A stretch of 64,000 nucleotides of DNA from Mangifera indica (GCF_011075055.1 NC_058138.1:22480928-22544927), one strand, 5' to 3'; positions 11,477 to 25,904 are shown, numbered from the stretch's first letter. Program-made: numbers and translations. Notes: generated from the sequence alone by a model not told the origin.

Positions 11477-14400
11477 CTATGACTGGTTTTTAACAATCTT
11501 AACGCTGCTGTAGAGGCGCTTGAACTCTTTCATAGCCTTCTCCTCAATTTGAATTGACCGAATCGATGAGGGTGTTTCAACTTCAGGTTTGAACCACCTG
11601 TTCATTCCAGGGGAATCTGATGGGGAGCCCTGACTAGAAGAGATTGAGAATCCAGCTGTTCTCATCTTAGGACTCTGTGAGAGACATTGTTGTTTTCCTT
11701 GCTGTGAAATAAAAGAATAAGCAAATTAGGGGGGGAAATACAAAGCAGACATCAAGAATGTCAAGAAGATATTGTATTGCAGGCAGCAGAAATAAGTTAT
11801 TTGATGACTAAGTAGGCTCTCTTAAAATCAAGGAAATGCAGAATCGGGAGAGAGTGAGAGGTTGAGATTTTGCTTGCCTGTTGCATCTGGATGTCCCTCA
11901 ACGACGGCCGAGAAAGATTGGGAGGTGTCCCAGAAGCAGCCCAGGGGGGTGTGCCTTTTTCTCCATCAGATGCATGCGACGTTCGAGAGGAGACCACGGG
12001 AATTGGTTTTGACAGCAAGAAGGAACTCAATAGGATTTTTCCTTCATTTCTACTATCAGAAAGATCTTCAAACTGATCTTTGTTTTCAGTATGCTGGTTC
12101 ATCTTGGTTTGGCTCTGCTCATTCTGAATTTCTCGCAGTGAAGAAGATCCTTTGGAGACTTTAGCCCCGCCCCATGCAGGGCCTTCACTTTTTGGTGCTG
12201 GTGGTGGAGGGGTGACATCTTTTGGGGTATCATCGAGAGCACCACTCAAGAACATAGAAAGCCCTCCCTTCTTATTCTTCTTATTCTTCTTAGGTGCTGT
12301 TTGTAAAGAACCATCACTTTTCGGTGTCTCTGGGCTGCCTTTCATCTGAACTGAAAAAGTGGACTCTTTGGAAGGTTCGATGACCTTATTATGTTCAAGC
12401 ACGGCATCTTCCTCCTACAAAAGTAAAAATTAAAAAGAAGTCAACAAATGTATTATGTTACAAAAAGAATTCTGGACTTATATTTCTAATGGTTGCACAA
12501 CTTTCCAGACGATCTAATAAAACAAAATCCTGTCATCTAAGCAAAAGAACAAAAAGACCACCAGCAAATAAGGCAGTAATCAAGTCAAAAGTAGAAAAAT
12601 CACAAAACTACAGATAATGTCAATCAGACTGCATTTTCAAAGACCAACTTCAAATGTAATAAAAATGCAATGGTAAAGATTACACAAAATTGCTGATTCC
12701 ATTATGAAGACTCTTTCCAAACTGGAGGGCCCTTTTGCTAAAGTTGTTGTTCCCTTAAATGCAATTACCACTACATGGAACAACATAGAAGCCTTGACAA
12801 GCCCAAAAAACCTAGAATCCTGTCTAAACACCAGAATTTGAAGTGCATCACCCGAACAAACACCAGAGATTTAAAGGGTACCACTAGAACACTACATTTA
12901 GTCATTCGATAATCTTTGGTGCAACTAATGCACAGATGTAAGGTCTATGAAAGTTTAAGGAACCATACCTTATTCTTGGAAATTTGTGAGATTTCAGCAT
13001 CAAGGAAATCTTTTACAGGAGTTGGTTCCACATCTGTCACAGCAAAACCAGAAATTGTTTCCACTCGTCCTGCCTTATTTTTGCTCTTTTTCCTTTGTTT
13101 TCTTGACAGTCCAGACTTTTTGCTCCCTTTCCCATCTGACAAGGCTGCAGATGATGCTATTGACTGTGGTAACTCAACTGGAACACCAAGCAGAGCTAGA
13201 GAATTCTCAAGAGCTGACTTTGTTAGAAGCTTGGCAATTTGCTGGTCATCAAGAGGACACCCTTTATCCTGCTTCATTTCAAGAATCTCAATCTGCTGCA
13301 GCTTTTTCCGTAAAGCTCGAATTTCCTTGCTTATGCCTTGATTGAGATCATCTTTGGGTTGCAAAAAGGAGTCTAATTTTGTGTTTCCTTCCTTCTTGAC
13401 AGTGGATTTTTTCATATTGTTTTTACGAGTCCTCATAACCTCATCCTCACTGCCCTCCTCTTCACTGTTGATGATGACAGGAAAAGTAGCAGTTGGTGTT
13501 GGGAGCCGACGATAACACCAAGGTTCTGATGACCTCAGGTCTAACAACTTCTCAAGGTTAGCTAAAATATCCAGAGATGCACTAGAAAAAGCATGTGATG
13601 AGACTGTCAAAATATAGTCAAGGTTGCGAATACAGATATCCTGCGCACAAATAAAAAGGAAAATCACAAATTATTCTATTCTACATGATAAAGTCAGGAA
13701 AGACACGACCACAAAAATAATCTTGAAGTGAAACTTCCAAGCTTTTTTATGGCAAATAAGGTAATGACAGAATACCTCACAATGCTTCCTTAGATCATCT
13801 GCTTCAAGTGAATCTGCAATTTCAAGTAGTTGTAAAGCATTCCTTGGCTCCACGAGACACTCTGCTGCTACATTTTCACAAAGGCTTTTTAAGCTAGGCA
13901 CAGGCCTATGCCCAGAATCATCATTTTCTACAACAGATAACATATTGGACTCCATGTTATCAAACAGAAGATCTTCTTCAAACTCATCTAGGTAGTTCTT
14001 TGCGTTTGACTTCAGCTTCTGAGGAATCTTAGCCACACCGGGAGGATAGATAGGATGATAGAGAGATCCAATAATTAATAAATGTGTTTCACCCACTGAA
14101 ACAGAAGTAGCCTTCTTTACACCTGGTAACCGAGTAATAAGTGGTGGATTATTAGTTTTCTTCCCATCCCACATATAAACATCACCTGTGCCAGTAACTG
14201 CAGCAGTCCAATACTTCCCAGCCGATATACTCACCACATTTCGTCCGCACAGTGAATACAACTACAAGTTCAAGGAAAACCTAAGTCAAAACTTAGTACA
14301 TAGCATTGGTATAAGGTGAACAAGATAATAAGTTCAGTCAAATAAAACCTGTTGGCATCTAAGATCAGGATCTGAAGAAGTCCAATAAAACAAAGCTCCA

Positions 14401-17400
14401 TCATCAGTGAGAGCCACACTATGGACCATCCCTGCAGCTATAGCAACCACATGAAGCCGTTCCCATCGATGGAACTTCAAAGGGGTGCTCCCACTCTTCC
14501 TCAAATTTCTAGAAATAAGAACACGCTTCGGTGTAACTAGTCGGTGGCCCCAAGTGTAGACCTGACATACATAATATAAATAGAATTTGACCCTAGTTAG
14601 AGTATAAGGTGGTATGATATACATAGTACTTACTAATTGTATGTCAGCCCAATTACTTGGGTTAAGAAGTAAATGAGTTATATTGAGTAGCCTATTGAAC
14701 ACAATTAAAACTGCTTTTATTTACCTCCCCATCAACTCCTAATACAAGCGTGTGGCATTTTGCAGCTGCAACTCCAACTAGGACCTTGCCTTTCAAGTAC
14801 TCAACCAATCTAGGAGTGTAATTTGAGGCTGAATTAGATGTGCCATAACCAAGCTGACCCTCCCTGTTGCAGCCCCAAGTGAAAACTTCACCAGACTCAG
14901 AAACCACAGCAGTATGCTTGTTTGCTGCGGCAACAGCTATGATTCTTGACTTAAGAGAACTCACTCTTCGAGGTGTGGGTTGTGTATCCACAGATGTGTA
15001 GCCAAGCTGACCCTCTGCACGACATCAAGGAATTAAACATTCAAAAAGCAGACATGCAAACACACATGAAGAATTTAGAGGGCCATCTTGGCCTCTTCAT
15101 ATTTATTCAGTTTATACTTTAAAGACAAATCAGTTAACTAAAGTCAGAAATTATTGGTGTCTTTTCAATAAATATATTAGATAATGAGAATTATAAAACC
15201 ACACAGCTAAACTAGACTTGATCTAGATCACAACTATAAAATCTGGTCAGCTCTGTATTCACATACTGCCAAAGACCCAATAAATTTTACCTCTATTGGA
15301 TCCCCAAGTGAATACATCCCCACCCTCAGTAGCAAGAACAGTGTGATGTTTAGCTGCAGCAATTGTCTTCACCCAGCGTGACCCTAAACCAGAAGTCACC
15401 TGACGAGGAGTTATAACTGCAGCTTGACCACTGAAAAGAATGAACAAAATCCATCTGATTGTTGATTCAAAGGATCTTTATAAACACCAGTAAGCATAAT
15501 AACTTAAAAAGCACAATAGGGCACAAAATAATAAAGTTTAGCTTTTCCTTTTTGGTACACAGATTTTAAAATTTTCGGTAACTGGCACCATGGACATTCA
15601 TTTAATTATACTTAAATTCTTCGTGGTTTTAGAAACCATCCATGAAAGACAACCACACTTGTTTAACATAAATCTAAACATACAAGTGTAGAAGGTTACC
15701 GTTAGCAATACACATAATATTCATATACTTGAATATTCAATTTCAATGTTACCTCAAATAATAATAAAAAGTTAGTCTGTAAGTACTACTTAGCAAAACC
15801 AGATTATCAGAAAAATGTAAATTTGGTCTTATATCGAAAAAAATTAAACTATGTTAACATTTAAGTATTGATAATAGTTAAAAGATCCAAACCTGTGGAT
15901 ATCAAACTCTGGATGCCCAAGTCGACCCCCCCTCCCAAATCCCCAAGTGAAGACTTCTCCATGAGTAGTAACTGCAACACTATGGAACTTTGCAGCAGAA
16001 ACCAACTTAATAACAGAACCATGAAGTGAATCGACTTTGCATGGTAGCTTTTGTATGTGTGCATTTCCAGTCCCAAGTTGATAATTTGCACCACTTCCCC
16101 AGCTGAACACCTCGGTTGCTACTAAAGAAACAAAAAAGAACAAAGGTTATACCCAAACAAAATCACATTCATTATGCACCAACAAGAAGATCCACATCAA
16201 TCATACAAAAACAGAGCAAAAGATACCTGAATTATGATCAGGTCCAACAGTCTGTAACACGGGTCCAGATAGGAGATCAACTGGAGTTCGTGATTTACAA
16301 TCCTCCAATGTAATAGAAGCACCAGACTGAAGTAGGACATTTGCCACGGCAAGATGACCAAAATGTAGAGCCCTGTGAAGACTACTCCATCCTGATTCTC
16401 CATCCTAAAAATGAATAGTGTAAAAATCATGTGAACAGGAGCAATAGCTTATTAAAAAGTTGGCAAAATGTGAACTTTCAGAATAGTTCTTACCCAGAAT
16501 TAAATAGCAAATTATTAAATCCATACAATATCATGATAAATTCTTATACAAGTTACATAATCACCACTTTTATTTGACTTTGATGAATTCCAATTACTCA
16601 CAGCTAATCCAGCAACATCACTTAAATTGGATAGAAGTGGTTCCTACATTCTACCCTGAACTGGAAACATCCACACTACCTGCTAAACTTTACCAACTTT
16701 CCCATTTCTGTTATCTTACTCATCTTCTTCTTTTACCATCAACGGTATCTCATGTGTTGCAGAACATAACTGAACTTAAAATTAGCAAAAATTCAGGGAA
16801 AAACAGAGAGTTACGATATACAATTAAGTAGCACATGCACCAAGCAATTAAAATGTGGAGGCACTAAATTTTCAAGGGTTTCCATGAAAGCCGGGTTTAT
16901 GGTAATTAGATCAAAAAGAAGTTTCCAGAACAAGAAACATATTCAGCTTATGAATGAAGCACTTCCCACCAAATTTCAAAAGACAAACATGATTTTAGCA
17001 GATTTCCCCTTACAAAGGAAGTAGAGAACAGAACTTGACTTATGTAATCAAATTTACAGAAGGACTAAACCACGCATACATAACCTAAGACTGCATACAG
17101 CATTCAAGAAGTTCAAAAGGAAACAGATAATAAAAGACATTTACTACAACACCTTTAAAGCATAGATAAGATAAACAGAATAACAGAACTTATTGACACC
17201 GAAACAATATCTTGAACACTCTGAGAAAAAAGAATGGAAAGGCATTCATTCATAACACCAGGTAACTTATATTAACATTGGTAAAGAAGTAACACACCCT
17301 AGCATCAGGGTCAGCACCAGCAGCAATAAGCCTCTTAATGATGGGAATGTGGTTTCTCCAAGTTGCAATATGAAGAGGAGTCAGACCAAACAAGTTCCTG

Positions 17401-17576
17401 GAATTAACATTACCTCCATTCTTCTTCAGCAGAGCTAATGCTGAATCCACATCAGCTAAAGACCCTTCCCTCACAACAAGACAAAGATCTTTCTGGATTC
17501 CACCAGGTGAATGTTTACGAGCAGGTGTTTGTAGATTCTGCTTATGTCCTTGAGGTGAAACTAATATCTCTGTCAT
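11477..17576 (-). CDS. Ankyrin repeat + RCC1 repeat protein (IBtk-like), 1082 aa
   Basis: Ten coding exons in transcript order: 17576-17298, 16404-16227, 16121-15893, 15430-15291, 15014-14725, 14561-14349, 14261-13776, 13640-12969, 12414-11878 and 11701-11477. Phases agree throughout (3249 nt). Residues about 30-140 carry ankyrin repeats (NLFGLTPLHIATWRNHIPII, SGWSSLHRALHFGHLAVANV). About 150-480 carry RCC1 blades (EVFSWGSGANYQLG, EVFTWGFGRGGRLG, DVFTWGSNREGQLGY, EVFTWGCNREGQLGYG). About 540-640 is a helical BACK-like part (ALQLLEIADSLEADDLRKHCEDICIRNLDYIL). The tail is Lys- and Ser-rich, with PSSIRSIQIEEKA near the end. The architecture matches Arabidopsis At3g03790 and animal IBtk, whose relatives act as Cullin-3 adaptors; a full BTB domain is not obvious here, so that role is inference. 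The intron between exons 9 and 10 uses a GC donor (CAG|GCAAGC). The 5' leader is probably split, with an intron donor at 19042. Confidence 0.93.
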
Positions 17577-18184
17577 TGGATGTATGGTAATGAAAACTGA
17601 TGAGCACTTTCTAAGTTTACAAAGAAGTTACTTGAACAGGAGCGGCAGCTACTGCTTGCAAATATATATATGCCGATATAATGTCAAGAGCTGAATTCTC
17701 TAAAGTCTTAAGAAGTTAGTCCAGGCCAACTAACATTAAGCAAATCTAGTCCATGGTATAGAAGGAATTAAGGCATCAAGAGAAAAATAGATCCATTTCA
17801 ATAAGAAGAGACTTAAAATACTGCCATCATATCATTATCATCACAATCCTTATTATGGACACAAACCAATTGCAGCAGCCATTCGCAAACCCCCATCAAA
17901 GTTGACAAGCCATAGAGAAATCTCCAGCTCCCAAGAAAACAGCACAATACCTTGAAAGTTCTTCAGTTAATAAAATCTATGCACCAGAAATGAAAAAAAA
18001 AAAAAAATGTCATTAACAACAAATAGCATAGGCACCTGAAAAGCGAGGGAATCCCTTTGATTAAAGGAAAAAAAAGGAATCTGAAAAGAAAATGCAGCAG
18101 GGAAACTTTTTTTCCTTAATAGAAAAGGAAACAGTGGGGTTGCTTTCGAATCTGGTGCTCACCCAGCGATCAAAGGCAAATAAT

Positions 18185-19512
18185 TCCTCGATGAATTATA
18201 ACATTGTAAGGTTTCTAAACAATATAAAGCTTCACTGTAATACATGTGACTCATGATTACCAACTAAGACAGCCATACACTAATAAAAACAATATTCAAA
18301 CAGACCAGACATAGCTCTAAGCAAAAATCTGTATATAACATTTCAATGTCACAATAGAGGCTATCCTTCTTAGACCTCAGGCATTACTGAAGGTTGACTT
18401 CAGTGGAGCACACCAACTCTATACAATTCCACAATGCATAATATAAACTGCAGCAGAATTATTTACAAAAATGGTAATAATTAGAAGGCAAAGATCCAAA
18501 TTTGCATAAAAACGATCGGCAAACCTTAATAGGTAACTCAAGGGACAAAAGATTCAACCAACTGGGTTTGATTTGATCACAAACTGAGTTAGGAGAGAAA
18601 AAAAACATGCATTGGCTCGAACTCTTCCATCCACAAGGCCCCAAAAATGGTCCATAAAATCAAGCCAAAAATAACTGCACCCCAAATACAGCTCCTACTT
18701 CCACCAAAATGAATCAAAATACAAACTTTACAGCTAAAACCAAGTTTCTTACAATTTAAAACACGAGATCAAACAAATTAAGTCTCAATTCCCACATCCA
18801 AAACACACACAAAAAATAAATAAATAAATAAAAGATTCATAGTAATCAAAAAGCACAAAAAAAAAAAACAAATCTAAACAAGAAGACAACACCATAATCA
18901 TCCAAAACAAGGATGCAACACCTGCCCACCTAAAAAAGATAGCTTTTAAACATACCAAACAAATCTAAAGCTAACCAATTCCCAGAAAATCAAAACAAAA
19001 CAATAAGAAATACCCACAAAAAGAAAATCATAACACACTTACAAAATGAATAGAACCTGGTATAATCTTTAAAAAAAAAATGGACTAACGTTCAGAGATT
19101 TGTGCATTACCTGATACTTTTCTTTATGCTTATTTTACAGAGAAAACGCAGAGACTTATGCCGAGAAACAATAAGAATCTCAAAGGAAAAATACAAAGCA
19201 AGGGACTTGAGTTACGGAAGAGAATCGAACATAAAAAAGGAATATACCGAGCAAACAGACCGAAGACACACACAGAAACCAAAATGAACGAGGGTAGTTT
19301 GGGAATTTGAAATGGAATATGACGAAAATGTCCTTGGACTTTTGTTCGATGAAGCGTAGAGTGATTCTGAGTTGTCCTTGAGAGCACGTAAACAAATGCT
19401 GCGGTCAGTGACACGTGGCGAAAAAAGGGGAAGAACTGATGACTAGATCTAAAGGTGCCTTTTAGTTGCCGTTTTGGTAGTTTTGTGGTGTCCTTTTTTC
19501 TCATCGGTCGTT
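18185..19512 (-). repeat. Duplicated segment, copy 1 (IBtk-like leader intron and promoter)
   Basis: This runs collinear with 25905-27195 in the same orientation. Shared landmarks: TGTGACTCATGATTACCAAC (18246 vs 25976 region), CACAATAGAGGCTATCCTTC, TCCTACTTCCACCAAAATGA, the leader donor GTAAGT on the minus strand, TTACGGAAGAGAATCGAAC, ATGACGAAAATGTCCTTGGA, a TGACACGTGG G-box and GGTCGTTGCAAACTAT. By eye identity is high with small indels. Confidence 0.9.
19412..19417. promoter_or_regulatory. G-box (CACGTG) in promoter copy 1
   Basis: The context is GTGACACGTGGCG, an ABRE/G-box type site bound by bZIP and bHLH factors in plants. It is kept in the duplicated copy at 27114-27119, which supports functional constraint or recent duplication. 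Confidence 0.55.
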
Positions 19513-19659
19513 GCAAACTATACATTAAATTCAATTATTTTAATTTTTTATTAATATATTATCTATAAAATAATCAGTTCGCTTTTGAATCCGCGGGCTG
19601 AATCGGGTGAGAGTGAAAGCACACAACGCAGGTCATGCTCGCCGTGTCCTGCCATGGCC

Positions 19660-19661
<2 letters not shown>

Positions 19662-19709
<48 letters not shown>
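19662..19709. repeat. (TA)n microsatellite
   Basis: A pure AT dinucleotide run of about 48 bases lies upstream of the IBtk-like promoter and downstream of cofactor B. Confidence 0.95.
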
Positions 19710-19712
<3 letters not shown>

Positions 19713-20603
19713 CTTAGTACAACGCACATAGATATGTTGTGCTGCAGACCAATGGATCCCTAATTTTTTGACATTTTCTTACTTAATTATTTTTTTAAAT
19801 TGATTTAGGATGCACGCATTTGTTAGCCCATCCAGGACCACATGAGGGTGGTGATTCGATCATTCAAACAAGGTTTTCGACCCCTCTCTCTCTCCAATCA
19901 GGGAGATCTTACAACTTCCAAATTCATCTAACTTTGAGTTCAAACTTTACGTAATCCCGATCAGAAAAACTCCAACAATACTCTACTGCACTGGATTGCA
20001 GCCTAGCTGTGATAATTCTGTTGCAGCTGAACGTAAAGGCCAAGATCTTTTATTTTTTATCTTTGGCTTCTTTCACAGAACAAAGCTAAGCAAAGTAGCT
20101 CTGACATTTCCAACCAGGATTTGGCAATTTCAATGGCGATTTTCACAATGGCCATGCTTACACATTATAATATTCTTATTTCTGATTCAAGTGAAGCTGT
20201 CAGGTCTGCTTTCAACCACAAAATCCTCTCATAAACTAGTACTGAAATGGGGCTAAACTCTAAATAACTCTATTGCTCATTCACTTGCATCACTGACCAC
20301 TAGACTAATCCAGTGATTGATGTAGGTTTCACGTCTTCCCTCCCCAAGTAATGCCATAAACAAAGTAGGAAAACATCTCTGCAACTATTAATACAGTTAA
20401 TTTGATACTGCAAATAAGGAATCAGTAACGATGCTCTTGACTGACAAGCCTCAGCTCCTTTACAGTTCTAGATAAGAAGAGACTGACGCAATGCTATCAT
20501 TCATTCTTTCTAACCCCGATAGGCAAATTTGCATACTTCTTTCTTTCCAGTTGTGTTAAATGGAGAAACAGCGCATCATCTTCATAAGCTTATGAATGCC
20601 CTG

Positions 20604-23600
20604 CTATATTTCGTCTTCCTCAAACAGATCTCTTTCAGGATAGTCACCAACCTGCAAAGATAAGATGGTAATGACATCATGCATATTATACCCAGCAGTT
20701 AAAATTACAAAGGCCTAGAAACCCCTTACACTTTTTCAATAGGCTACTTCTCACTTTTGAGGGCATAAAAAACAATAAAAACTCAAGAGATAAGGCATAA
20801 TGGCTAGGAATCTTTGCAATTAGGGAAAGATCCGCACCATGGATTGCAAAAATGTAAAATTGCAGTTAAAACCAAAAGGAAAAAGTCAAGACACCAGCAG
20901 CTCGGCATACAGAATGTGAACACCTTCCATATCACAGTTGAAGTTTTTTTGTAGATCATATGTATAGACAAAACCTTCTATCAACATCTTAGGACTCACA
21001 TATCTGTTACCTGCCGGAGACAAACAACTGGGAGCAATCAGGGGCACAAACTCAAATGGGTTGCTACTGGCAAAAAAATGGGAGGACCACTTGCGAGAGA
21101 GCCACATAGCTAAGGGAAAAGATAGAAAAAGGATAAAAAGGGGACTACATGAGAAGGAATAGGGAAAGGAAAAATATTGTTTTGCTTTTGGGGTAGCCTT
21201 TGGCTGATTGAAAGAGAGTCTAGCCTCTTAAATGTTAGACAAATGGGGGTTGCTCTTGGGATTGTTCTTGCTTGCTGGTTCCTAACAAAGTGTTGTACTT
21301 ATATCATCTTGTTCACTTATTCCAACTAAATTTGAGGGTGTCTCAAAACTCTAAGATGTTCACACTCTTGATAAGGAAAAGAATATCGTTGGCATGAATG
21401 AGTTCCTACATAGAAGCATAACATAGTTTGCCATGCGAACCTTTACTTTGTCTGGTCTAACCATTGCACCACGGAGTGGTGGGCACTGGAAGTAGCGAAT
21501 CCCTTTCACACTGCAACATGTCCAAGACAAAACATAATTAACGAAAATACAGAAAGGAAGCAAAATATACAATCAGAAAGGTGCATTCATTTCAGAGTAC
21601 CAATCAGTTTTATAAACATAATTCAACGGTAAAATTCTCCAAAGGATCTAAGCTCTCACTAAACTGTGCACCATTTTTTAAAAGTTTCAGGTGCGTAATG
21701 TTACATCAATTCAAATTCAAATTTCTTTAAACCATATAAAAGATCTTCCATTCTGGTACTTTCCCATGCTGCCGTTGCCACTCAAAAAATTGCAGAATGC
21801 TCAAACAAGTTATGTAAAACAATCTATTACATGAATTCATTAATGTGAGACCCCTAAGCAAATCTCACATCAGCAAAGTACGAGAGAGATATACTGAGTT
21901 TGTTTGTATATCTCACATCATTTAAGGATACAAAGATGATACTGGTTAAATAGTCTGTGAACTCTTTAAACTGTTAAAACGCATTTTCAATTGCAAAACC
22001 CAAAAACAAAACCATAATGGACTATATATCCAAAGCGGACAATATCTTGACAGTGGATATGACTATTGGACTAGGGATGTTACAATCAAAGTTTGTTTTA
22101 TGATACAACCATGATCAAAATATTACTTTTGTGAGACAGTACATGATGACAAGTAAATAATAAGAAAACTAGAGAACAAACTTAGAATTTCCAGAAAACT
22201 CCAAGGAAATGAAATAACAGTTCACATACATGCCATCGTGTTTTCCCAATGGTTCATCATATTGAATTCCAACCCAGAAACCAGGTGCAAGAGATTCTGC
22301 TCTACCCACAAATTTGACAACACCTCTTTTTGCCCCTGGATCAACTTCACATCTGTCTCCTACCTTAAATATTGGAAAAATTGAAAAAAGGAAAACAAAT
22401 TATGGTGAAAAGGTCTCAAAGAAGACAAGCCAGCAGTTATTTTGTATAACCACAAATTGTGAAATTCAAGAATGCACTTACTGCCGGTACTGAATTAGAC
22501 AGAAGAGATGGAATAAAGGCACTAGATAGCCATCTACATATATAGTTAAAAATTTTGTACTGAATGCAAGTATCGTTTACAGCTTTGGACAACAAGTGAA
22601 CCCCGCCTACTGAACCAAGCAACAACAGTAGTGTTTTGAAAAAAAATCATATTAGGACACATTATCTCATATCAGTCAATCCATAGCATCAACATCACAT
22701 TCATAACTGCAAATGCTAGTATTTTCAAAACGTATTACATTCTAATTGTACCAGGCTTTTAAGTATCTTCGGCAATTCCACAAGACATGCTTTACTAACA
22801 AGATTAATGCAATTGTTAATGACCAAAGAAGACTTCAAATTTTTAATTTATTTAATCCTTGTCTCTACAATAAACAAGAGAGAACAAGAACAGAATAACA
22901 ATAACATTTGATCAGTTGTTGCATCACTAAGACTACCAAGATTAAGCAGGCAAAAGATAATTCACAATTACAATGGTGTCAAGCAAAGTCCCCACAAGGA
23001 CAAAATAATTTACTTCAAGAAATATAAGAAGGAAAGATGTACTTGTCTCTATCATATAAGATAGAATAAACATAATTCAAAAATTTCCCCCTATCTGTAC
23101 CAGTATTTGCCATAAGGTGTATTATGTGGCATAAAATAATTGACTTTGCAAAATCTACCTTCTGTCAAGAAAAGACAAATTCTCCCCCTGGGTTTTTTTC
23201 ATGTTTGCTCTTCAGGATAATTAATCATAAATTCCACAAACCGGTTTTTAGTATGTATAAGATTTATAAATGAGATAACCAGTATGATGAAATAATTGAC
23301 TTCAATGAATTTCAGGTTCCTTTTTTAATTGTACCATTTGGACTTTTTTGTACTAAAAAGGAAGAAAGATAATAATTCTGTGAACTATACCGGTTTACTT
23401 TCATGAAGCTCAAGTTATTTCACTTTTGATTAAAAAAGAAAGCACAAATGCATAGGACATGTCCAGCCAAAAGCAAGAAAGATATGCCATCTAAAACAAT
23501 GAGAACAAAGTGTGTCCACAAAAAACAACAGACAAGGATTAATCTAAATTAAAAAGTCTTGGATGGTAGAATGCTGACACTTCTGTTTTTCTCTCATTTT

Positions 23601-25580
23601 TACCAACCACGAAAGTTTCGTAGATTCCTATAACCAATTCAGACAAATTTTACATGCTCTCCTTTAATAAACTGAACTTCTGTAAGCAATTTTTATAGTT
23701 AGGAATATGTAGAAAGATAAAAAAGAAAAAAAGAAGAGTTAACTGACCTTAATATTTGCACAGAGGTCTTCCATGTAGTTGTTTGATATCTGTCAATCAA
23801 AATCATACTAAAAGATTAAAAATCAAAATAAGGCAGCCTGCAGCAACCAAATATTTGCAACCCTCATCAAATTTCAGTAGGAGACTGCATTACAGACTAA
23901 AAACCGTAATGTGACAAACTTGCCTTATTCTCAAGAGCTGATGAATTTTGAGATTGCATTTTCTCCTTGAATTTTCTAAATGTACCTGAAGCAAGCACAC
24001 ACAAAGAAAAAATGGATACAAGGAAATCGTTATCCGCTATAGTATAAATTATAAAATATGGTTCTCCATGCAAACACAATCACACAAGCAATAAATGCAA
24101 TTACAAATAAAACCTTTAGCCCTAAATTCAGTATTTCCACACTGTATAAATATTAAAAGAAATCTTGCATCGTGCCAATAAGCTCTCTATTATCCAGATC
24201 TTATTTATGAAAAAAGAATCAGCATTTATAAGTACTTCAATGAGAAAAGAACAAGAAAGGAATATTGATAGTGTTATAAGATTCCCTTATTACCAGATCT
24301 AAGTTGTAACTACATCTCAACCCATTTTGTCTACAATGCCACTCTAAGAAGTACTAACCTACACCTTTGTTATAACATTCACAAGCTGATATGCAATTTC
24401 TGCATGAATAGAGCAAATTAACTCAGAATTGGTTATCTCTGTAGGAAACAATCAATTCAATATCAGAATTTCTCCTTATGGCTTATTGGACTACAGAGTA
24501 ACTTGTCAGAAGTTTCAGTGGCTGCCTCAGACGATTTAATTTATCATAAAAAAATAAAATAACTGAATTATGAATGGAATAACTTTGGGCTTCTAATATA
24601 AGGTTTATATAGCTTTGGACTCTCCAAGCTCAACAAATAGCTTTTAAGGCGTAGCTCTCCCAAGTTTTGTATCATAATGCTAAATGAATATCAAATAAAG
24701 ACCTAACACACAAGTTAATTTTCAAGATGGCAAAAACATACTATGTGAAAACTTACCATCACGTTTGCTATATTCTTCTTCAGATATAGTGTATTTCTCC
24801 ACTAGTGATGTGTCTTCAAGCCAGCCACCAGAGGTTACAGATGAGGGATCAAGATCTATAACATGTAACCGATACCTTTTATGGAGAAGAGACATACAGG
24901 TCAAATGAAATCAATCAGAAAAAGAATGCGCATAGACAACAAATCAATGAATCAAATAATCAGTAAAAGCCACCAGATCAATAAGACAGGTTTTGAAAAA
25001 AAAAATGTAGGGACAAAACTATAAATTTTAATTATGACATGACATTTTAGAAATCACCAGCGAAAATTAAGGAGGTTTATGGTACAATGCACAACCTCTC
25101 AACATGTTTTCCTCTACTTTGTAAAAGCTTAAAATAATGAAACAAAAACAAACATAAAATATTAAACAACACTTTAGTAATGGGTCAACAACCGATGCTT
25201 TTCAAGAATTAATTATAATAAAAAAGAGGAAACAAACCCATCAAGTGGAGAATAAAATCCAAGAGGTCTAGAATTATCGGTTAAATCTGAAACTTTTGAG
25301 TTTGTGTCATCATAAAGCTCAAGTCGCATTGATTCAACAGAAGTACCACACTTTCTCCACAGCTTATCTTTTACTGATTCCACACTCATCTATAACAAAA
25401 ATAAAAATAAAAAAAGAAATGATCAAAACAAGTTAGTTCAAATCTAAAAGTATTATTTGTGTTAATTGTGAAAACCTGAAGGGAAAATCGAACGTCAGAA
25501 GCGAAGGTTTTGATGTTAGAGTGAGTGACACGTAAAACAACCGACTTATCGCCCTCAACTTGCTGCAACCGAGATGCCAT
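20604..25580 (-). CDS. TBCB: Tubulin-folding cofactor B, 243 aa
   Basis: Eight exons in transcript order: 25580-25476, 25389-25238, 24875-24757, 23985-23924, 23789-23748, 22363-22230, 21510-21441 and 20651-20604. Together they are 732 nt in frame. Residues about 10-90 form a ubiquitin-like domain ([44 protein letters not shown]). A charged helical linker follows ([19 protein letters not shown]). Residues about 165-225 are a CAP-Gly domain, with [32 protein letters not shown] (variant of the GKNDG tubulin-binding motif) and IRYFQCPP. The C-terminus EEDEI mimics a tubulin tail. Family role: it binds alpha-tubulin after chaperonin release and, with cofactor E, helps dimer assembly in the cytosol. 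Length equals the Arabidopsis protein At3g10220. The intron after exon 4 uses a GC donor (AAG|GCAAGT). Its upstream region is duplicate copy 2. Confidence 0.96.
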
Positions 25581-25904
25581 GTCTTTGTGTTTTCACTTTC
25601 CTAATCAAATGAGAGAAGGTTTAATCATGCAAGCATTGTCTTTTCACAATCAAAGACAACTTCTCCAGAAAACCAGCCAACCACTCTTCAATCTAACAGA
25701 AGTTAATTAAAACTGAATGATAATTAATGTTATATGCAAGAATAACAGTATATTCCCAGTGAAATTGTGGGTCGGGGTCCAACCCAACTGGTCATGTTAC
25801 CATTTCCAAATTGTTAAAACTTGAGGGGTTTTAGCAAAAATAAACACGGTAAAATAGGTTTATTTAAGCAGAACAAAACTAAAAGACCTGGTAAGAAAGT
25901 GGTA

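Larger units (their letters stand above)
17577..20603. other. 5' leader, leader intron and promoter of the IBtk-like gene; 3' flank of cofactor B
   Basis: On the minus strand a GTAAGT donor at 19042 fits a 5'-leader exon upstream of about 19042, and an intron reaching nearly to the start codon at 17576. The promoter side lies at about 19130-19530. A (TA)n tract follows at 19662-19709. About 19720-20603 is 3' flank of the next minus-strand gene. Open frames at 19102-19534 are in the leader/promoter and are not supported. Confidence 0.55.

Noticed and set aside
12916..13345. Plus-strand frames of 119-141 codons
   Set aside because: They are antisense shadows of the largest exon of the IBtk-like gene.
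19102..19534. Frames of 61-134 codons in the IBtk-like promoter, and the 120-codon frame at 26830-27192
   Set aside because: The two minus-strand frames are counterparts in the duplicated promoter segment, which looked like a shared protein. They differ by indels that change frame, so coding constraint is not supported.
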